From Eubacteriaceae bacterium (GTDB taxonomy: Bacteria > Bacillota > Clostridia > Lachnospirales > Lachnospiraceae): a stretch of DNA of 64,000 bases. Shown here piece after piece: positions 1-9,787 of this stretch. Made by a program: the position numbers and the translations under genes. Positions within the stretch are counted from its first letter, which is position 1; every line of letters starts with the position of its first letter. Under the pieces are notes generated by a model. That model saw only the letters and a list, made by a program, of their open reading frames with translations, was not told where the DNA came from and did not search any database. Where the stretch lies: contig CAJTFB010000010.1 in the NCBI GenBank assembly GCA_910575665.1, positions 36,331 through 100,330 of the forward strand, written 5' to 3'.

Positions 1-2775
1 AGACTCAACAAAAAGAAAGTGACCTTGTATGTTGGAAAGAGTGTCCGTCTCAAGGTTAAGGGAACAAAGAAAAAGGCGAAGTGGAAGAGCAGCAACAAGA
101 AAGTAGCGGCTGTTTCTTCTAAGGGGAAAGTTTCAGCAAAGAAAAAGGGAACTGCCCGCATCACAGCAAAAGTCGGCAAGAAGAAATTGGTATGCCGCGT
201 GACTGTTAAGAATAAGAAGAAACCTGTACCTACACGTACAGGTTCTGTAAATACAACCCCGGGGACAGTGCCATCGGCGCAGCCGCAGGTCACTTCGGAT
301 CCAGGAACAAAACCGGCCCCGAGTGCGACAGCAACTGCGGATCCAGGAACGGAGCCGACCCCGAGTGCGACAGCAACTGCGGATCCAGGAACGGAGCCGA
401 CCCCGAGTGCGACAGCAACCGCGGATCCAGGGACGGAGCCGACCCCGAGTGCGACAGCAACTGCGGATCCAGGAACAAAACCGACTCCAAGTGCGACAGC
501 AACTGCGGATCCAGGGACGAAACCATCCCCAAGTGCGACAGCAACCGCGGCTCCGGGGACAAAGCCATCTCCAAGCGCATCGGCAACTGCAGATCCGGGC
601 GAATATCCAACCGAGATTGTCAGCATGAAGGATACCTATGATAATATCTTTGGAAAAACAGGTACATGTATCAATCTGGTGCAGCTGCAGGATCCTGAAA
701 CATTGGAATATGTGAAAAAACATTTTTCCAGTTTTACCCTGGAGAACGAGATGAAACCGGATTATCTTATGCCTGGCTGGCTGAAACCGATCAGCACAGA
801 AGAGGCTAAGAAAAAGACGGGTGACTATGTGATTCCGGAAAGTTACAAGGAGACCACGGTTCCCCAGTTTAATTACGATACCGTAGACAAGGTACTTAAG
901 ATTGCAAAGGAACACGGTTTAAAGATACGTTACCATGTGCTCGTATGGCATTCCCAGTCACCGGAGTGGTTCTTTAAGGAGAACTACAGCCAGGAAGAAA
1001 CAGCAGAATACGTTTCAGAAGAAGTGATGTATGAGCGTATGCGGATGTACATCAGCAGTATGATCCATCATGTGTATACACTGGATAACGGGGCATATAA
1101 AGACGTTGTCTATACCTGGGACGTGGCAAATGAATATTTCAGTAATACCCCGGATAAAAACTGGGCGGCAGTATTTGGTAACAGAGAGAATATTGAAGGC
1201 ACTACCAGCACCGATAGACCGGCACTGGGAACCAGACCTACTTATATCAAGAGAGCATTTGAGATGGCATACGATGCTTTGGCAGAATTTGGACTGCAGG
1301 ATAAGGTGCCACTGTTTTACAATGATTTTAACACCTACTTTACAAAGGAAAAAATCATTGAGATGATAAACTTTATCAATGAGGATCGCAAGGTCTGCAG
1401 CGGCGTAGGCATGCAGAGCCATCTGGCGCTGGCGAATCCTACTGTGGATACTTATATTAATACAGTAGCAGCATTTGTCCAGGAGGGATTCCAGGTGCAG
1501 ATCACGGAACTGGATGTAGGATGTACTCCGAATAGAGAAGAAGATGATCCAGAACCTACAGAAGAAGAGCTTGCAGCGGCATATCAGAAGCAGGCAGAAT
1601 ATGTCAAAGAGCTGACCAAACAGCTGATCACGCTGCAGAAATGGTCCGGCAATAAGATCACAGGTCTGACCTGGTGGGGACTGTATGATGCTATCTCCTG
1701 GCGGAAACATGAACACGTGCTGATGTTTGACAAGGATATGAATGATGCGAAACCGTCATATTATGCCTTTATGCAGGCAGCGAAAGAAGTTCCGGATGAG
1801 CCGGTGAAGCCTTCGGTATCTTCGGCAGTAAAACTTGATTTTAATACCCAGGGCTCCTATGAAAGTGAATCAAAGGATGCGGTTTGCCAGCTCAATGAAG
1901 ATGGTTCCCTGACCATTACATTTACAGCCCAGTACGCAGCGGTTCGGTTTGATCTGCCGGCATCCTTGAAAAAGGATAGTCCGTACAAATCTGTTGTACT
2001 TACTTATACGAGTTCAGGAGGCGATCTTAGCCATGCGTTCTATACAGAGGCAGGCAAGAAAGTAGAGTGGGGCAGCAAGATTAAAGTATCAAAGGATGAG
2101 AAAACATGTGGGCTTAATACGGCGGCAGAGTTCACTGTGAATGACATTCTTCAGGGATTCCAGATATTTAATGGCGGTGAGGCATCTGCGGAAAAGCCGA
2201 TCACGATAACGATAAAATCTCTGATATTTTATGAGAAGACAGCCTATTATCCATGGGAGCTGAACCCGGATGAGGTTCAGACTCCTGAGCCGGAGCCGGA
2301 GCCGGATCTGGATGCTGCACCGGAAGGGGAGGGATGGCAGTCTCTTCCCCTGGATCAGATGTCAGATGGCAGCAAAGAAGGCGGCAGGGTAGTGCTGAAT
2401 AATATAGGACAGGTGACGATACCATTGCCACAGACCATCGAAGGCGATGGAAAGAAACTGGAGGTAGTGGTAAAAGGTACTCTTGGTACCGGCTCCCAGG
2501 GAATGCGTATGTGGCTGGCAAATGGTACAGGAACGGCATCTGCCCAGTATTATTATACGAAATCCCAGGGTATTGGATTCGGCGGTGCCGGTGATCCTGA
2601 TGTGTTCTTTAAGACAGGGGCATTTGAGCTCCAGAAGATTTTGACCGTAGGACACACCGAAGGAGAAACAAGAGTGACAACTGCCAACAACCTGCTTCTG
2701 AAGGGACCTTCCTACAATGTTAATATGCTGGAGGTAACTATTTACGGCATTTACGTCCGTGAGGTACAGGAATAA
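1..2775 (+). CDS. Secreted modular GH10 endo-xylanase (5' end outside window)
   Basis: The reading frame is open from base 1, so the signal peptide and start lie upstream of the window. The first ~70 residues form a lysine-rich bacterial Ig-like (Big_2) domain, followed by a Pro/Thr/Ala linker of seven 14-residue repeats. A GH10 catalytic domain runs from about 620 to 1790. It shows WDVANE with the acid/base Glu at 1132-1134 and ITELDVG with the nucleophile Glu at 1507-1509, plus the family motif ENEMKPD. Two beta-rich C-terminal modules (about 1830-2240 and 2330-2760) resemble carbohydrate-binding modules, but I cannot assign their families. Family knowledge says GH10 enzymes cleave beta-1,4-xylan outside the cell. 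A terminator follows at once, so this is the last gene of its unit. Confidence 0.93.
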   Translation, partial: RLNKKKVTLYVGKSVRLKVKGTKKKAKWKSSNKKVAAVSSKGKVSAKKKGTARITAKVGKKKLVCRVTVKNKKKPVPTRTGSVNTTPGTVPSAQPQVTSDPGTKPAPSATATADPGTEPTPSATATADPGTEPTPSATATADPGTEPTPSATATADPGTKPTPSATATADPGTKPSPSATATAAPGTKPSPSASATADPGEYPTEIVSMKDTYDNIFGKTGTCINLVQLQDPETLEYVKKHFSSFTLENEMKPDYLMPGWLKPISTEEAKKKTGDYVIPESYKETTVPQFNYDTVDKVLKIAKEHGLKIRYHVLVWHSQSPEWFFKENYSQEETAEYVSEEVMYERMRMYISSMIHHVYTLDNGAYKDVVYTWDVANEYFSNTPDKNWAAVFGNRENIEGTTSTDRPALGTRPTYIKRAFEMAYDALAEFGLQDKVPLFYNDFNTYFTKEKIIEMINFINEDRKVCSGVGMQSHLALANPTVDTYINTVAAFVQEGFQVQITELDVGCTPNREEDDPEPTEEELAAAYQKQAEYVKELTKQLITLQKWSGNKITGLTWWGLYDAISWRKHEHVLMFDKDMNDAKPSYYAFMQAAKEVPDEPVKPSVSSAVKLDFNTQGSYESESKDAVCQLNEDGSLTITFTAQYAAVRFDLPASLKKDSPYKSVVLTYTSSGGDLSHAFYTEAGKKVEWGSKIKVSKDEKTCGLNTAAEFTVNDILQGFQIFNGGEASAEKPITITIKSLIFYEKTAYYPWELNPDEVQTPEPEPEPDLDAAPEGEGWQSLPLDQMSDGSKEGGRVVLNNIGQVTIPLPQTIEGDGKKLEVVVKGTLGTGSQGMRMWLANGTGTASAQYYYTKSQGIGFGGAGDPDVFFKTGAFELQKILTVGHTEGETRVTTANNLLLKGPSYNVNMLEVTIYGIYVREVQE
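298..591 (+). repeat. Seven 42-bp tandem repeats encoding the xylanase linker
   Basis: Seven in-frame 42-bp units each encode a variant of DPGTEPTPSATATA. The central units are nearly identical in DNA while the outer ones have drifted, which suggests growth by slippage or unequal exchange. The product is a flexible linker between the Ig-like and catalytic domains. Confidence 0.95.
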
Positions 2776-2794
2776 AAATATAATATAAAAAGCG

Positions 2795-2835
2795 ATAGAC
2801 CGGTAAGAACGATATTCTGACCGGTCTATTTTTTA
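2795..2835 (+). terminator. Rho-independent terminator after xylanase gene
   Basis: A perfect 10-bp stem, ATAGACCGGT (2795-2804) with ACCGGTCTAT (2820-2829), is followed by a T run. It sits 20 bases after the xylanase stop. Confidence 0.9.
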
Positions 2836-2963
2836 TGTATGTTCTGCCAGTGGCTTAGCGCGGTGTATTTGGCTGTCAAAAGCAAAAAAAAATGTAGCAT
2901 ATTCCTTTGCTTTATGTTAAGATATTCACGAGTGTTTGCAAAAAAATACCGGGAGGATTTGTT

Positions 2964-4049
2964 ATGGCTGAAAAATGTATTGAGCTAAGAGGCATCACCA
3001 AAGCATTTGACGGACAAATCGTTCTAGATAATATGAATCTTGATATTCATGAGAATGAATTTGTTACCCTGCTTGGCCCCAGTGGCTGCGGCAAGACAAC
3101 GACGCTGCGGATCATGGGAGGTTTTGAAAATGCGGATGTGGGAGAGGTACTGCTCTACGGTGATGATATCGCAGGGGTGCCTGCCAATAAGCGTCCCATC
3201 AATACCGTATTTCAAAAATACGCTTTATTTTCTCATATGAATATCGAGGAAAATATTGCATTTGGTTTGAAAATAAAAAAGAAGTCAAAGGACTATATTA
3301 AAGATAAGATAAAGTATGCCCTGCGGCTTGTAAATCTGGAGGGCTATGAGAAACGGATGCCGGACTCCCTGAGCGGCGGTCAGCAGCAGAGGATCGCCAT
3401 TGCGAGGGCGATTGTGAATGAACCGAAAATACTTCTATTGGACGAGCCACTGGGGGCGCTGGATCTGAAACTGCGCCAGGATATGCAGTATGAACTGATC
3501 CGGCTCAAAGAGGAGCTGGGCATCACTTTTGTATACGTGACCCATGATCAGGAAGAGGCGCTGACGATGTCAGATACTATAGTGGTCATGAACCAGGGGT
3601 ATATCCAGCAGATCGGTTCTCCGGAGGATATTTACAATGAACCCCAGAATGCCTTCGTGGCAGACTTTATTGGAGAGAGCAACATTATTCCGGCGACTAT
3701 GGTAAGAGATAAACGGGTAAATATACTGGGCAGGGAGTTTGAGTGCGTCGATGTGGGGTTTGGAGAGAATAAGCCTGTGGATGTGGTAATACGTCCAGAG
3801 GATCTTATTTTGGTGCCGCCAGAAAAGGCAATGATACGGGGAATCGTGACCTCGTTAGTTTTTAAGGGTGTGCACTATGAGATGGAGATTGAATCCATGG
3901 GGTATACCTGGCTGGTGCAGAGCACCCGTCTTGCAGAGGTGGGGAAAGAGGCTGGATTGTGGGTGGATCCCTTCAATATCCAGATCATGAAAAAGCCGGA
4001 AAATGAGACAGAGGAGGCGTTTGCTGGTGATAGAATCGAGAAGAGTTAA
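2964..4049 (+). CDS. potA: Spermidine/putrescine ABC transporter ATPase PotA
   Basis: This 361-residue ABC ATPase powers polyamine uptake with the two permeases and the binding protein encoded just downstream. Visible motifs are Walker [10 protein letters not shown] (residues 38-46), signature LSGGQQQR (from residue 136), Walker B ILLLDEP and the switch His in THDQEEA. A C-terminal TOBE-type regulatory domain follows. I chose ATG 2964 because GGGAGG lies at 2951-2956; a TTG at 2907 is in frame but has no ribosome site. The gene overlaps potB, consistent with translational coupling in a potABCD operon. Confidence 0.95.
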   Translation: MAEKCIELRGITKAFDGQIVLDNMNLDIHENEFVTLLGPSGCGKTTTLRIMGGFENADVGEVLLYGDDIAGVPANKRPINTVFQKYALFSHMNIEENIAFGLKIKKKSKDYIKDKIKYALRLVNLEGYEKRMPDSLSGGQQQRIAIARAIVNEPKILLLDEPLGALDLKLRQDMQYELIRLKEELGITFVYVTHDQEEALTMSDTIVVMNQGYIQQIGSPEDIYNEPQNAFVADFIGESNIIPATMVRDKRVNILGREFECVDVGFGENKPVDVVIRPEDLILVPPEKAMIRGIVTSLVFKGVHYEMEIESMGYTWLVQSTRLAEVGKEAGLWVDPFNIQIMKKPENETEEAFAGDRIEKS

Positions 4050-4854
4050 GCGCCTGTCCTACCCTTATATCGTATGGATGGCGATATTTGTAATCGTACC
4101 GCTTTTGATCGTGTGTTATTATGGCTTTTCTGACAGGGATGGGAACTTTACGCTGGAGTATGTGAAAAGTATCGCTTCCCCAGTGCATTGGAAGGCGCTT
4201 TTGCTTTCGGTGAAGTTGTCTCTAATCAGTACATTGATCTGCTTTTTGCTGTCGTTGCCATTGGCTATGGTGATTCGCAGCCTGCGGCTCAACAGCAGTG
4301 GATTTATTATTTTTATCTTTATTCTTCCGATGTGGATGAATTTTCTGCTTCGTACCATTGCCTGGCAGTCTCTTCTGGAAAAGACTGGGATTATTAATAC
4401 AATCTTATATGCCGTGGGGCTTCCGGGGCAGAGCTTGATCAATACAGAGGGCGCTATCATTTTGGGCATGGTATACAATTACTTGCCTTTTATGGTACTG
4501 CCGATTTATAATTCCCTGGTAAAAGTTAGTCAGGACACCTTTGATGCGGCGAAGGATCTGGGAGCAAACTGGTTTCAGATTTTGTGGCATATCACATTAC
4601 CCCAGATATTTCCGGGTATCGTGAGCGGTATCACGATGGTATTTGTGCCGGCCATGACTACCTTTGTCATTTCCAACCTTCTCGGTGGCGCTAAGATCAA
4701 TCTAATCGGAAACATCATCGAACAGGAGTTTACGACGGCAAATAATTGGTATCAGGGCGCGGGGCTCTCCATCGTATTGATGGTTCTTGTGCTGGGGAGT
4801 ATGGCAGTCATGTCTCGGTATGATAAAGACGGGGAGGGGGCTGCGATATGGTAG
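4027..4854 (+). CDS. potB: Polyamine ABC transporter permease PotB
   Basis: This is an integral membrane permease with about six hydrophobic segments. The inner-membrane-component EAA-type loop is visible ([13 protein letters not shown] near 4543-4580), where the PotA ATPase docks. The start is uncertain. GTG 4027 lies nine bases after AGGAGG (4012-4017), while ATG 4003 and TTG 4021 are also in frame. Either way the gene begins inside the end of potA. It overlaps potC by seven bases. It acts as half of the channel of the spermidine/putrescine importer. Confidence 0.93.
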   Translation: MIESRRVKRLSYPYIVWMAIFVIVPLLIVCYYGFSDRDGNFTLEYVKSIASPVHWKALLLSVKLSLISTLICFLLSLPLAMVIRSLRLNSSGFIIFIFILPMWMNFLLRTIAWQSLLEKTGIINTILYAVGLPGQSLINTEGAIILGMVYNYLPFMVLPIYNSLVKVSQDTFDAAKDLGANWFQILWHITLPQIFPGIVSGITMVFVPAMTTFVISNLLGGAKINLIGNIIEQEFTTANNWYQGAGLSIVLMVLVLGSMAVMSRYDKDGEGAAIW

Positions 4855-5681
4855 AAAAAAAGAGAAAGACCTACCGGAGCCCGGTGCAGAGGCTTGTGGG
4901 TGCCAGTGGCAAGATTTATTTGTTTCTTATATTTGTATTTTTATATGGACCAATAGCCACATTAATCGTGTTATCTTTTAATGAATCAAAATTCAGGGGA
5001 AGATGGGGTGGTTTTAGTTTAAAGTGGTATGAGAGTCTTTTTTCTTCCAGAGAGATCATGGAAGCGCTGTGGACTACTCTGCTTCTGGCATTTTTATCGG
5101 CATTGATCGCGACGATCCTTGGGACAGCGGCCTCCTTTGCCATGAACCGGATGAAACGTCTGCCGAAGATGATCCTTATGACAGTGACCAATATCCCGAT
5201 GTTGAATGCGGATATCGTGACAGGAATATCTCTGATGCTTCTGTTTATCGCAATGCGGTATCGTATGGGATTTAGCAGTGTTTTACTTGCTCATATTACA
5301 TTTAATCTGCCCTATGTGGTGCTCAGTGTGCTGCCCAAATTAAAGCAGATCAATAAAAGTGTTTACGAGGCGGCACTGGATCTGGGGGCTTCCCGCGGAT
5401 ATGCTTTTATAAAGGTGATCTTTCCGGATATTTTACCGGGGATACTGACAGGTTTTCTATTATCTTTTACCATGTCCCTGGATGATTTTGTTATCACCCA
5501 TTTTACGAAAGGTATGGGCGTCGATACACTTTCCACGAAAATCTATGCGGAGGTCAGAAAAGGAATTAAGCCGGAGATCTATGCGCTTTCAACGATCATG
5601 TTTGTGGCTGTATTTATCATGCTGGTTATAATAAATCGAAAAAACGGGAAAAACGAGAATAAAGAGAGGACATTCATATGA
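4848..5681 (+). CDS. potC: Polyamine ABC transporter permease PotC
   Basis: This 277-residue permease is the partner of PotB. It has several transmembrane segments and the EAA-type ATPase-docking loop (EAALDLGASRGYAF). The motif SMDDF-like SLDDFVITHF in the next segment is typical of PotC. The start ATG lies inside the 3' end of potB and the stop overlaps the potD start as ATGA, so the four genes form one tightly coupled operon. Confidence 0.94.
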   Translation: MVEKKRKTYRSPVQRLVGASGKIYLFLIFVFLYGPIATLIVLSFNESKFRGRWGGFSLKWYESLFSSREIMEALWTTLLLAFLSALIATILGTAASFAMNRMKRLPKMILMTVTNIPMLNADIVTGISLMLLFIAMRYRMGFSSVLLAHITFNLPYVVLSVLPKLKQINKSVYEAALDLGASRGYAFIKVIFPDILPGILTGFLLSFTMSLDDFVITHFTKGMGVDTLSTKIYAEVRKGIKPEIYALSTIMFVAVFIMLVIINRKNGKNENKERTFI

Positions 5682-6745
5682 AACGAATTTTAACATTATT
5701 TTGTATTATGACGCTGGTTCTTGGCACCCTCACTGCCTGCGGAGGAAGTGGAGAGGAAACATCCGCTGGAGAGCTTTATGTCTATAACTATGGAGAATAT
5801 TTTGATCCGGAAGCCCTGGCTCAGTTTGAAGAGGAGACAAGTATCAAAGTGACCTACGATGAGTATGAGACCAATGAGGTGATGTATCCGATCATTGCCA
5901 ACGGGGCGGCGCAGTATGATCTCGTCTGTCCGTCGGATTATATGGTCCAGCGGATGATCTCGGAGGGAATGCTGGAGAAGATCAACTTTGACAATGTTCC
6001 AAATATTAAATATGTGGATCAGGTATATAAGGACGCGGCAAAGGGTTTTGACAGCGCCAACGAGTACAGTGTTCCCTATCTGTGGGGAACCGTGGGGATC
6101 CTTTACAACAAAAGGATGGTAAAAGAGCCAGTGGACAGCTGGGGCATTCTGTGGGATACAAAATATAAAGATAATATCCTGATGCAGAAAAGTGTGAGGG
6201 ATGCTTTTGGAATCACGCTGAAATACTTGGGACATTCCCTGAACAGCACCGATGAAAAGGAGCTGGAGGAGGCAAAGCAGAAACTGATCCAGCAGAAACA
6301 GTCCGGTGTGGTCCAGGCCTATGTGGTGGACGAAGTGCGGGATAAAATGATCGGAAATGAGGCGGCGATTGGTGTCATTTATTCGGGAGAAGCGCTGACC
6401 TGTCAGTCTGAAAATCCAGATCTGGAATATGTCATTCCGAAGGAAGGCAGCAATCTTTGGATCGATGCCTGGGTGATCCCCAAAGGGGCAAAAAACAAAG
6501 AGAACGCAGAGAAGTTTTTAGATTTTCTCTGCCGGCCGGAGATCGCAAAAAAGAATTTTGATTATATTACCTATTCGATCCCCAACAGTGAGGGACGAAA
6601 GCTGATCGAGGAAGAGGAGTACCGCAACAGTACCATTGCTTTTCCGGAACTTTCTTCCCTCACTAATTGTGAAACCCTTCAGTACCTCGGTCCGGATGTG
6701 GACGATATATACAACCAGAAATGGAAGGAAGTGATGTCGAACTAA
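5678..6745 (+). CDS. potD: Polyamine-binding lipoprotein PotD
   Basis: This 355-residue extracellular substrate-binding protein has a lipoprotein signal peptide with lipobox LTAC and lipidated Cys at residue 21. The mature part begins with the typical ELYVYNYGEYFDPEAL and contains LCPSDYM-like VCPSDYMVQRM, as in PotD/PotF proteins. It captures spermidine or putrescine and delivers it to PotBC. It is the last gene of the pot operon. No clear hairpin terminator was seen in the 50 bases after it. Confidence 0.94.
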   Translation: MKRILTLFCIMTLVLGTLTACGGSGEETSAGELYVYNYGEYFDPEALAQFEEETSIKVTYDEYETNEVMYPIIANGAAQYDLVCPSDYMVQRMISEGMLEKINFDNVPNIKYVDQVYKDAAKGFDSANEYSVPYLWGTVGILYNKRMVKEPVDSWGILWDTKYKDNILMQKSVRDAFGITLKYLGHSLNSTDEKELEEAKQKLIQQKQSGVVQAYVVDEVRDKMIGNEAAIGVIYSGEALTCQSENPDLEYVIPKEGSNLWIDAWVIPKGAKNKENAEKFLDFLCRPEIAKKNFDYITYSIPNSEGRKLIEEEEYRNSTIAFPELSSLTNCETLQYLGPDVDDIYNQKWKEVMSN

Positions 6746-6797
6746 CATTCGACAGGCGAATTAAAATTTACCAGGCGGATTTGGTTTTCTTGTTCCG

Positions 6798-6826
6798 TTG
6801 ACGCAGGCGTCTTTTACAGGTATAAT
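6798..6826 (+). promoter_or_regulatory. Sigma-A type promoter for hprK operon
   Basis: TTGACG (6798-6803) and TATAAT (6821-6826) are separated by exactly 17 bases and lie 31 bases before the hprK start codon. It would start the hprK-glcK-murB-rapZ-whiA-crh run. Confidence 0.85.
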
Positions 6827-6857
6827 GGAAGTATCATTGGGGAAAGAGGTGTGAATT

Positions 6858-7781
6858 ATGTATACTGTAGCATTGCAGGAATGTATTGACAAGATGAATC
6901 TGGAGTGCCTCACTCCGGAGGTGGAGCTGGAAGACATCAAGATCACCCAGTCGGATATCAACCGTCCGGCGCTGCAGCTGGCAGGTTTTTTTGATTATTT
7001 TGATCATCACCGGGTTCAGATCATCGGGCATGTGGAAAACACATATATGGAAAACCAGGGCATGGATTACAGCACAGAGATGATGGGAAGGATCATGTCC
7101 TACAAAGTGCCGTGTATTGTGTTCTGCCGCAATATGGAGGTGCCGGGGGAATTTCTGGAGCTGGCGAAGGAGCACGGCGTGCCAATTCTCAGAACCAAAA
7201 AGACAACCTCATCTTTTTCATCAGAGCTGAACCGCTGGCTGAAGGTGGAGCTGGCGCCCCGGATCAGCATCCACGGCGTGCTGGTGGATATTTATGGTGA
7301 GGGTGTGCTGATCACCGGCGAGAGCGGTATCGGAAAAAGTGAGGTGGCGCTGGAGCTGATCCATCGGGGACATCGTCTTGTGTCCGACGACGTGGTGGAG
7401 ATCAAGAAGGTCAGTGATGAGACGCTGATCGGGACAGCGCCGGATATCACAAGGCATTTTATCGAACTCCGGGGAATTGGAATTATCGACGCCAAGGCAT
7501 TGTTTGGTGTGGAGAGCGTAAAGAATACCCAGTCCATTGACCTGGTGATCAAGCTGGAAGAGTGGGATAAGAACCAGGAATACGACCGCATGGGACTGGA
7601 AGAAAAATATATCGAATATCTGGGCAATAAGGTGGTGTGCCATTCGATTCCTATTCGCCCGGGCCGAAATGTGGCGATCATCTGTGAATCGGCTGCAGTT
7701 AATTTCCGTCAGAAGAAGATGGGCTACAATGCGGCGATGGAAATGTATAATCGTGTCACCAGCAATCTGGGACAAAATTAA
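6858..7781 (+). CDS. hprK: HPr kinase/phosphorylase
   Basis: This 307-residue bifunctional enzyme phosphorylates and dephosphorylates a serine of HPr (and Crh) and thereby sets carbon catabolite repression. The P-loop GESGIGKS occupies residues 154-161, the usual family position. The HPrK signature near FIELRGIGIIDAKALFGV is intact. The N-terminal domain of about 130 residues precedes the catalytic half. A strong promoter lies just upstream. Its 3' end, including the stop codon, is the start of an 80-bp tandem repeat shared with the glcK leader. Its probable partner, a Crh-like protein, is encoded in the same run of genes. Confidence 0.96.
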   Translation: MYTVALQECIDKMNLECLTPEVELEDIKITQSDINRPALQLAGFFDYFDHHRVQIIGHVENTYMENQGMDYSTEMMGRIMSYKVPCIVFCRNMEVPGEFLELAKEHGVPILRTKKTTSSFSSELNRWLKVELAPRISIHGVLVDIYGEGVLITGESGIGKSEVALELIHRGHRLVSDDVVEIKKVSDETLIGTAPDITRHFIELRGIGIIDAKALFGVESVKNTQSIDLVIKLEEWDKNQEYDRMGLEEKYIEYLGNKVVCHSIPIRPGRNVAIICESAAVNFRQKKMGYNAAMEMYNRVTSNLGQN

Positions 7782-7987
7782 GAAAGGTTGTGCGGGATCA
7801 AAGAATAAATTTTACATCGGGGCGGATAATTTGGAGTGTTTTCTTGCTGGGACAAAATTAAGAAAGGTTGTGCGGGATCAAAGAATAAATTTTACATCGG
7901 GGCGGATAATTTGGAGTGTTTTCTTGCTGGGACAAAATTAAGAAAGGTTGTGCGGGATCAATGAATAAATTTTACATCGGGGCGGAT
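7767..7987 (+). repeat. 80-bp tandem triplication of the hprK-glcK junction
   Basis: Three copies start at 7767, 7847 and 7927 with a period of exactly 80 bases. Each carries the last codons of hprK, its stop, the intergenic leader and the first ~25 bases of glcK. The two upstream copies have AAG where the third has the glcK ATG (7961), so they cannot initiate at that place. The third copy is shorter, running into glcK proper after GGCGGAT. Confidence 0.95.
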
Positions 7988-8881
7988 ATTGGTGGGACAA
8001 CGATTAAATTCGGAATGTTTTCCCATACTGGCGAACTGCTGGAAAAATGGGAGATCAAGACGAGAGTGGAAAATGAGGGGGAAAACATTCTCCCGGATGT
8101 GGCGGCCAGCATTGAGGAAAAGCGGGCGTGGAACGATGGCAATATTATGGGGATCGGTGTGGGGATCCCCGGACCGGTGTCAGAGGATGGCACCGTACTG
8201 AAATGTCCCAATATTCCCTGGCCGGTGTTCAATGTAAAAGACAAGTTGTTTGATTTGACTGGAGTGGGAAATATACGGGTTGCAAACGATGCCAATGTGG
8301 CTGCCCTAGGAGAGATGTGGAAAGGTGGCGGAAGAGGCTATGACAGCATCGTGATGGTAACTCTTGGAACGGGAGTGGGCGGCGGTGTGATCCTCGGTGG
8401 ACGAATTCTTACCGGAGCCAGAGGAGCTAGCGGAGAGATTGGGCATATGAAGGTAGAACTACATGAGACGGAACAGTGTGGTTGCGGCGGCAGAGGATGC
8501 CTGGAGCAGTACTCCTCAGCTACAGGAATTGTAAGGATGGCAAAAAAAGAGATGAAAGAAGATTCAGCGCTGGCAGCCTTGGAGGAGATTACGGCAAAGG
8601 ATATCTTTGACCAGGCGAAGGCGGGAGATTCCTACGCTCTTTATATCGTGGATAAATTTGCCAAATATCTGGGAATAGCGCTGGCCAACGTGTCCCATGT
8701 GGTGGACCCAGAGGCATTTGTCATCGGCGGTGGTGTATCAAGAGCTGGAGATATTATCATAAATCACGTGGAAAAGTATTATAATGATAATGTGCTCTAT
8801 GCGTTGAGGGATAAGGAATTTCATCTTGCGGAGCTGGGAAATGACGCAGGAATCTATGGTGCAGTGCGCATGGTATTGTAA
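7961..8881 (+). CDS. glcK: ROK-family glucokinase
   Basis: This 306-residue sugar kinase has the phosphate-binding DIGGTT motif at residues 9-14 and the ROK signature with a zinc site, GEIGHMKV followed by CGCGGRGCLE. It most likely phosphorylates glucose with ATP to give glucose-6-phosphate in the cytoplasm. I chose ATG 7961 because the glycine-rich motif then falls at the usual distance from the start. A longer in-frame start at 7916 lies within the repeat unit. The position directly after hprK and within a catabolite-control cluster fits a role in glucose entry and signalling. Confidence 0.93.
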   Translation: MNKFYIGADIGGTTIKFGMFSHTGELLEKWEIKTRVENEGENILPDVAASIEEKRAWNDGNIMGIGVGIPGPVSEDGTVLKCPNIPWPVFNVKDKLFDLTGVGNIRVANDANVAALGEMWKGGGRGYDSIVMVTLGTGVGGGVILGGRILTGARGASGEIGHMKVELHETEQCGCGGRGCLEQYSSATGIVRMAKKEMKEDSALAALEEITAKDIFDQAKAGDSYALYIVDKFAKYLGIALANVSHVVDPEAFVIGGGVSRAGDIIINHVEKYYNDNVLYALRDKEFHLAELGNDAGIYGAVRMVL

Positions 8882-8905
8882 TAGAGACAGGAAGGGAAGA
8901 TCAGT

Positions 8906-9769
8906 ATGCGTATACTTGAACAGGAACCGCTGAGTGCCCATACCACCTTTCGGATCGGAGGGTCAGCTTCATTTTATATGATTCCGGAAAATGCAGAGGA
9001 GATAAGGGAAGGAATCCGTTTTGCCAAAGAGCGAGGACTTCCTTTTATTACCATTGGCAGGGGCAGTAACATATTATTTCCGGATGAAGGGTATGACGGT
9101 GTTGTTATTGAGATCGGCAGTGGAATGAATCAGATCGAATGTTGCGGGAATGGAGAGATCCGCGCCCAGGCAGGGGCGTTATTGAGCGCCATAGCCAGTG
9201 AGGCGGCGAGGCACTCCCTGACAGGGTTTGAATTTGCTGGGGGGATTCCGGGGACGCTGGGCGGCGCTGTGGTGATGAATGCAGGAGCTTATGGCGGAGA
9301 GATCAAGGATTGTATTGTAAGCGCCAGAGTGATGGATTCCGCGGGAAATGAATCTACACTGAGTCGAGAACAGTTGGAACTGGGCTATCGTACCAGTGTG
9401 ATCCAGAGCCGGGGCGATTTGGTCTTAGAGGCGGAGTTTCAGTTTGAGACGGGGGATCCCAGAGAGATTCGAGAGAGAATGAAAGAATTGAACGCAAAAC
9501 GGCGGGAGAAACAGCCTCTGGAGTTTGCCAGTGCCGGGAGCACATTTAAGCGTCCCGAGGGGCATTTTGCGGGAAAACTGATCGAGGATGCCGGATTGAG
9601 GGGGTATCGCGTCGGGGATGCCCAGGTATCGGAAAAACACTGTGGATTTGTGGTCAACCGGGGACATGCCACAGCCAAAGAGGTTCTCGCTGTGATCTGT
9701 GATGTACAGAGAAAAGTACTAGAAAGTTCTGGTGTAAAGCTGGAACCGGAAGTAAAAATAATCCGGTGA
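8906..9769 (+). CDS. murB: UDP-N-acetylenolpyruvoylglucosamine reductase
   Basis: This 287-residue FAD enzyme makes UDP-N-acetylmuramate for peptidoglycan. FAD-binding motifs are visible: TTFRIGG near the start, GRGSNILF, and GGIPGTLGGAVVMNAGAYGG. The proton-donor serine lies in SAGSTFKRP and the C-terminal catalytic Glu is in LEPEV. GXXG-type spacing and length suit the shorter (Bacillus-like) MurB class. It is followed 18 bases later by rapZ in the same direction. Confidence 0.95.
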   Translation: MRILEQEPLSAHTTFRIGGSASFYMIPENAEEIREGIRFAKERGLPFITIGRGSNILFPDEGYDGVVIEIGSGMNQIECCGNGEIRAQAGALLSAIASEAARHSLTGFEFAGGIPGTLGGAVVMNAGAYGGEIKDCIVSARVMDSAGNESTLSREQLELGYRTSVIQSRGDLVLEAEFQFETGDPREIRERMKELNAKRREKQPLEFASAGSTFKRPEGHFAGKLIEDAGLRGYRVGDAQVSEKHCGFVVNRGHATAKEVLAVICDVQRKVLESSGVKLEPEVKIIR

Positions 9770-9787
9770 GTTAGAAAGGAGGAAGTC

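Noticed and set aside
133..915. Long arginine/cysteine-rich minus-strand open frame
   Set aside because: It is the complement of the xylanase linker repeats and has no ribosome site.
7669..7941. Separate 90-residue gene across the repeat units
   Set aside because: It is a by-product of the hprK end and repeat DNA in another frame.
7767..7987. 80-bp repeats as a CRISPR array
   Set aside because: Units are contiguous and consist of known coding and leader sequence.
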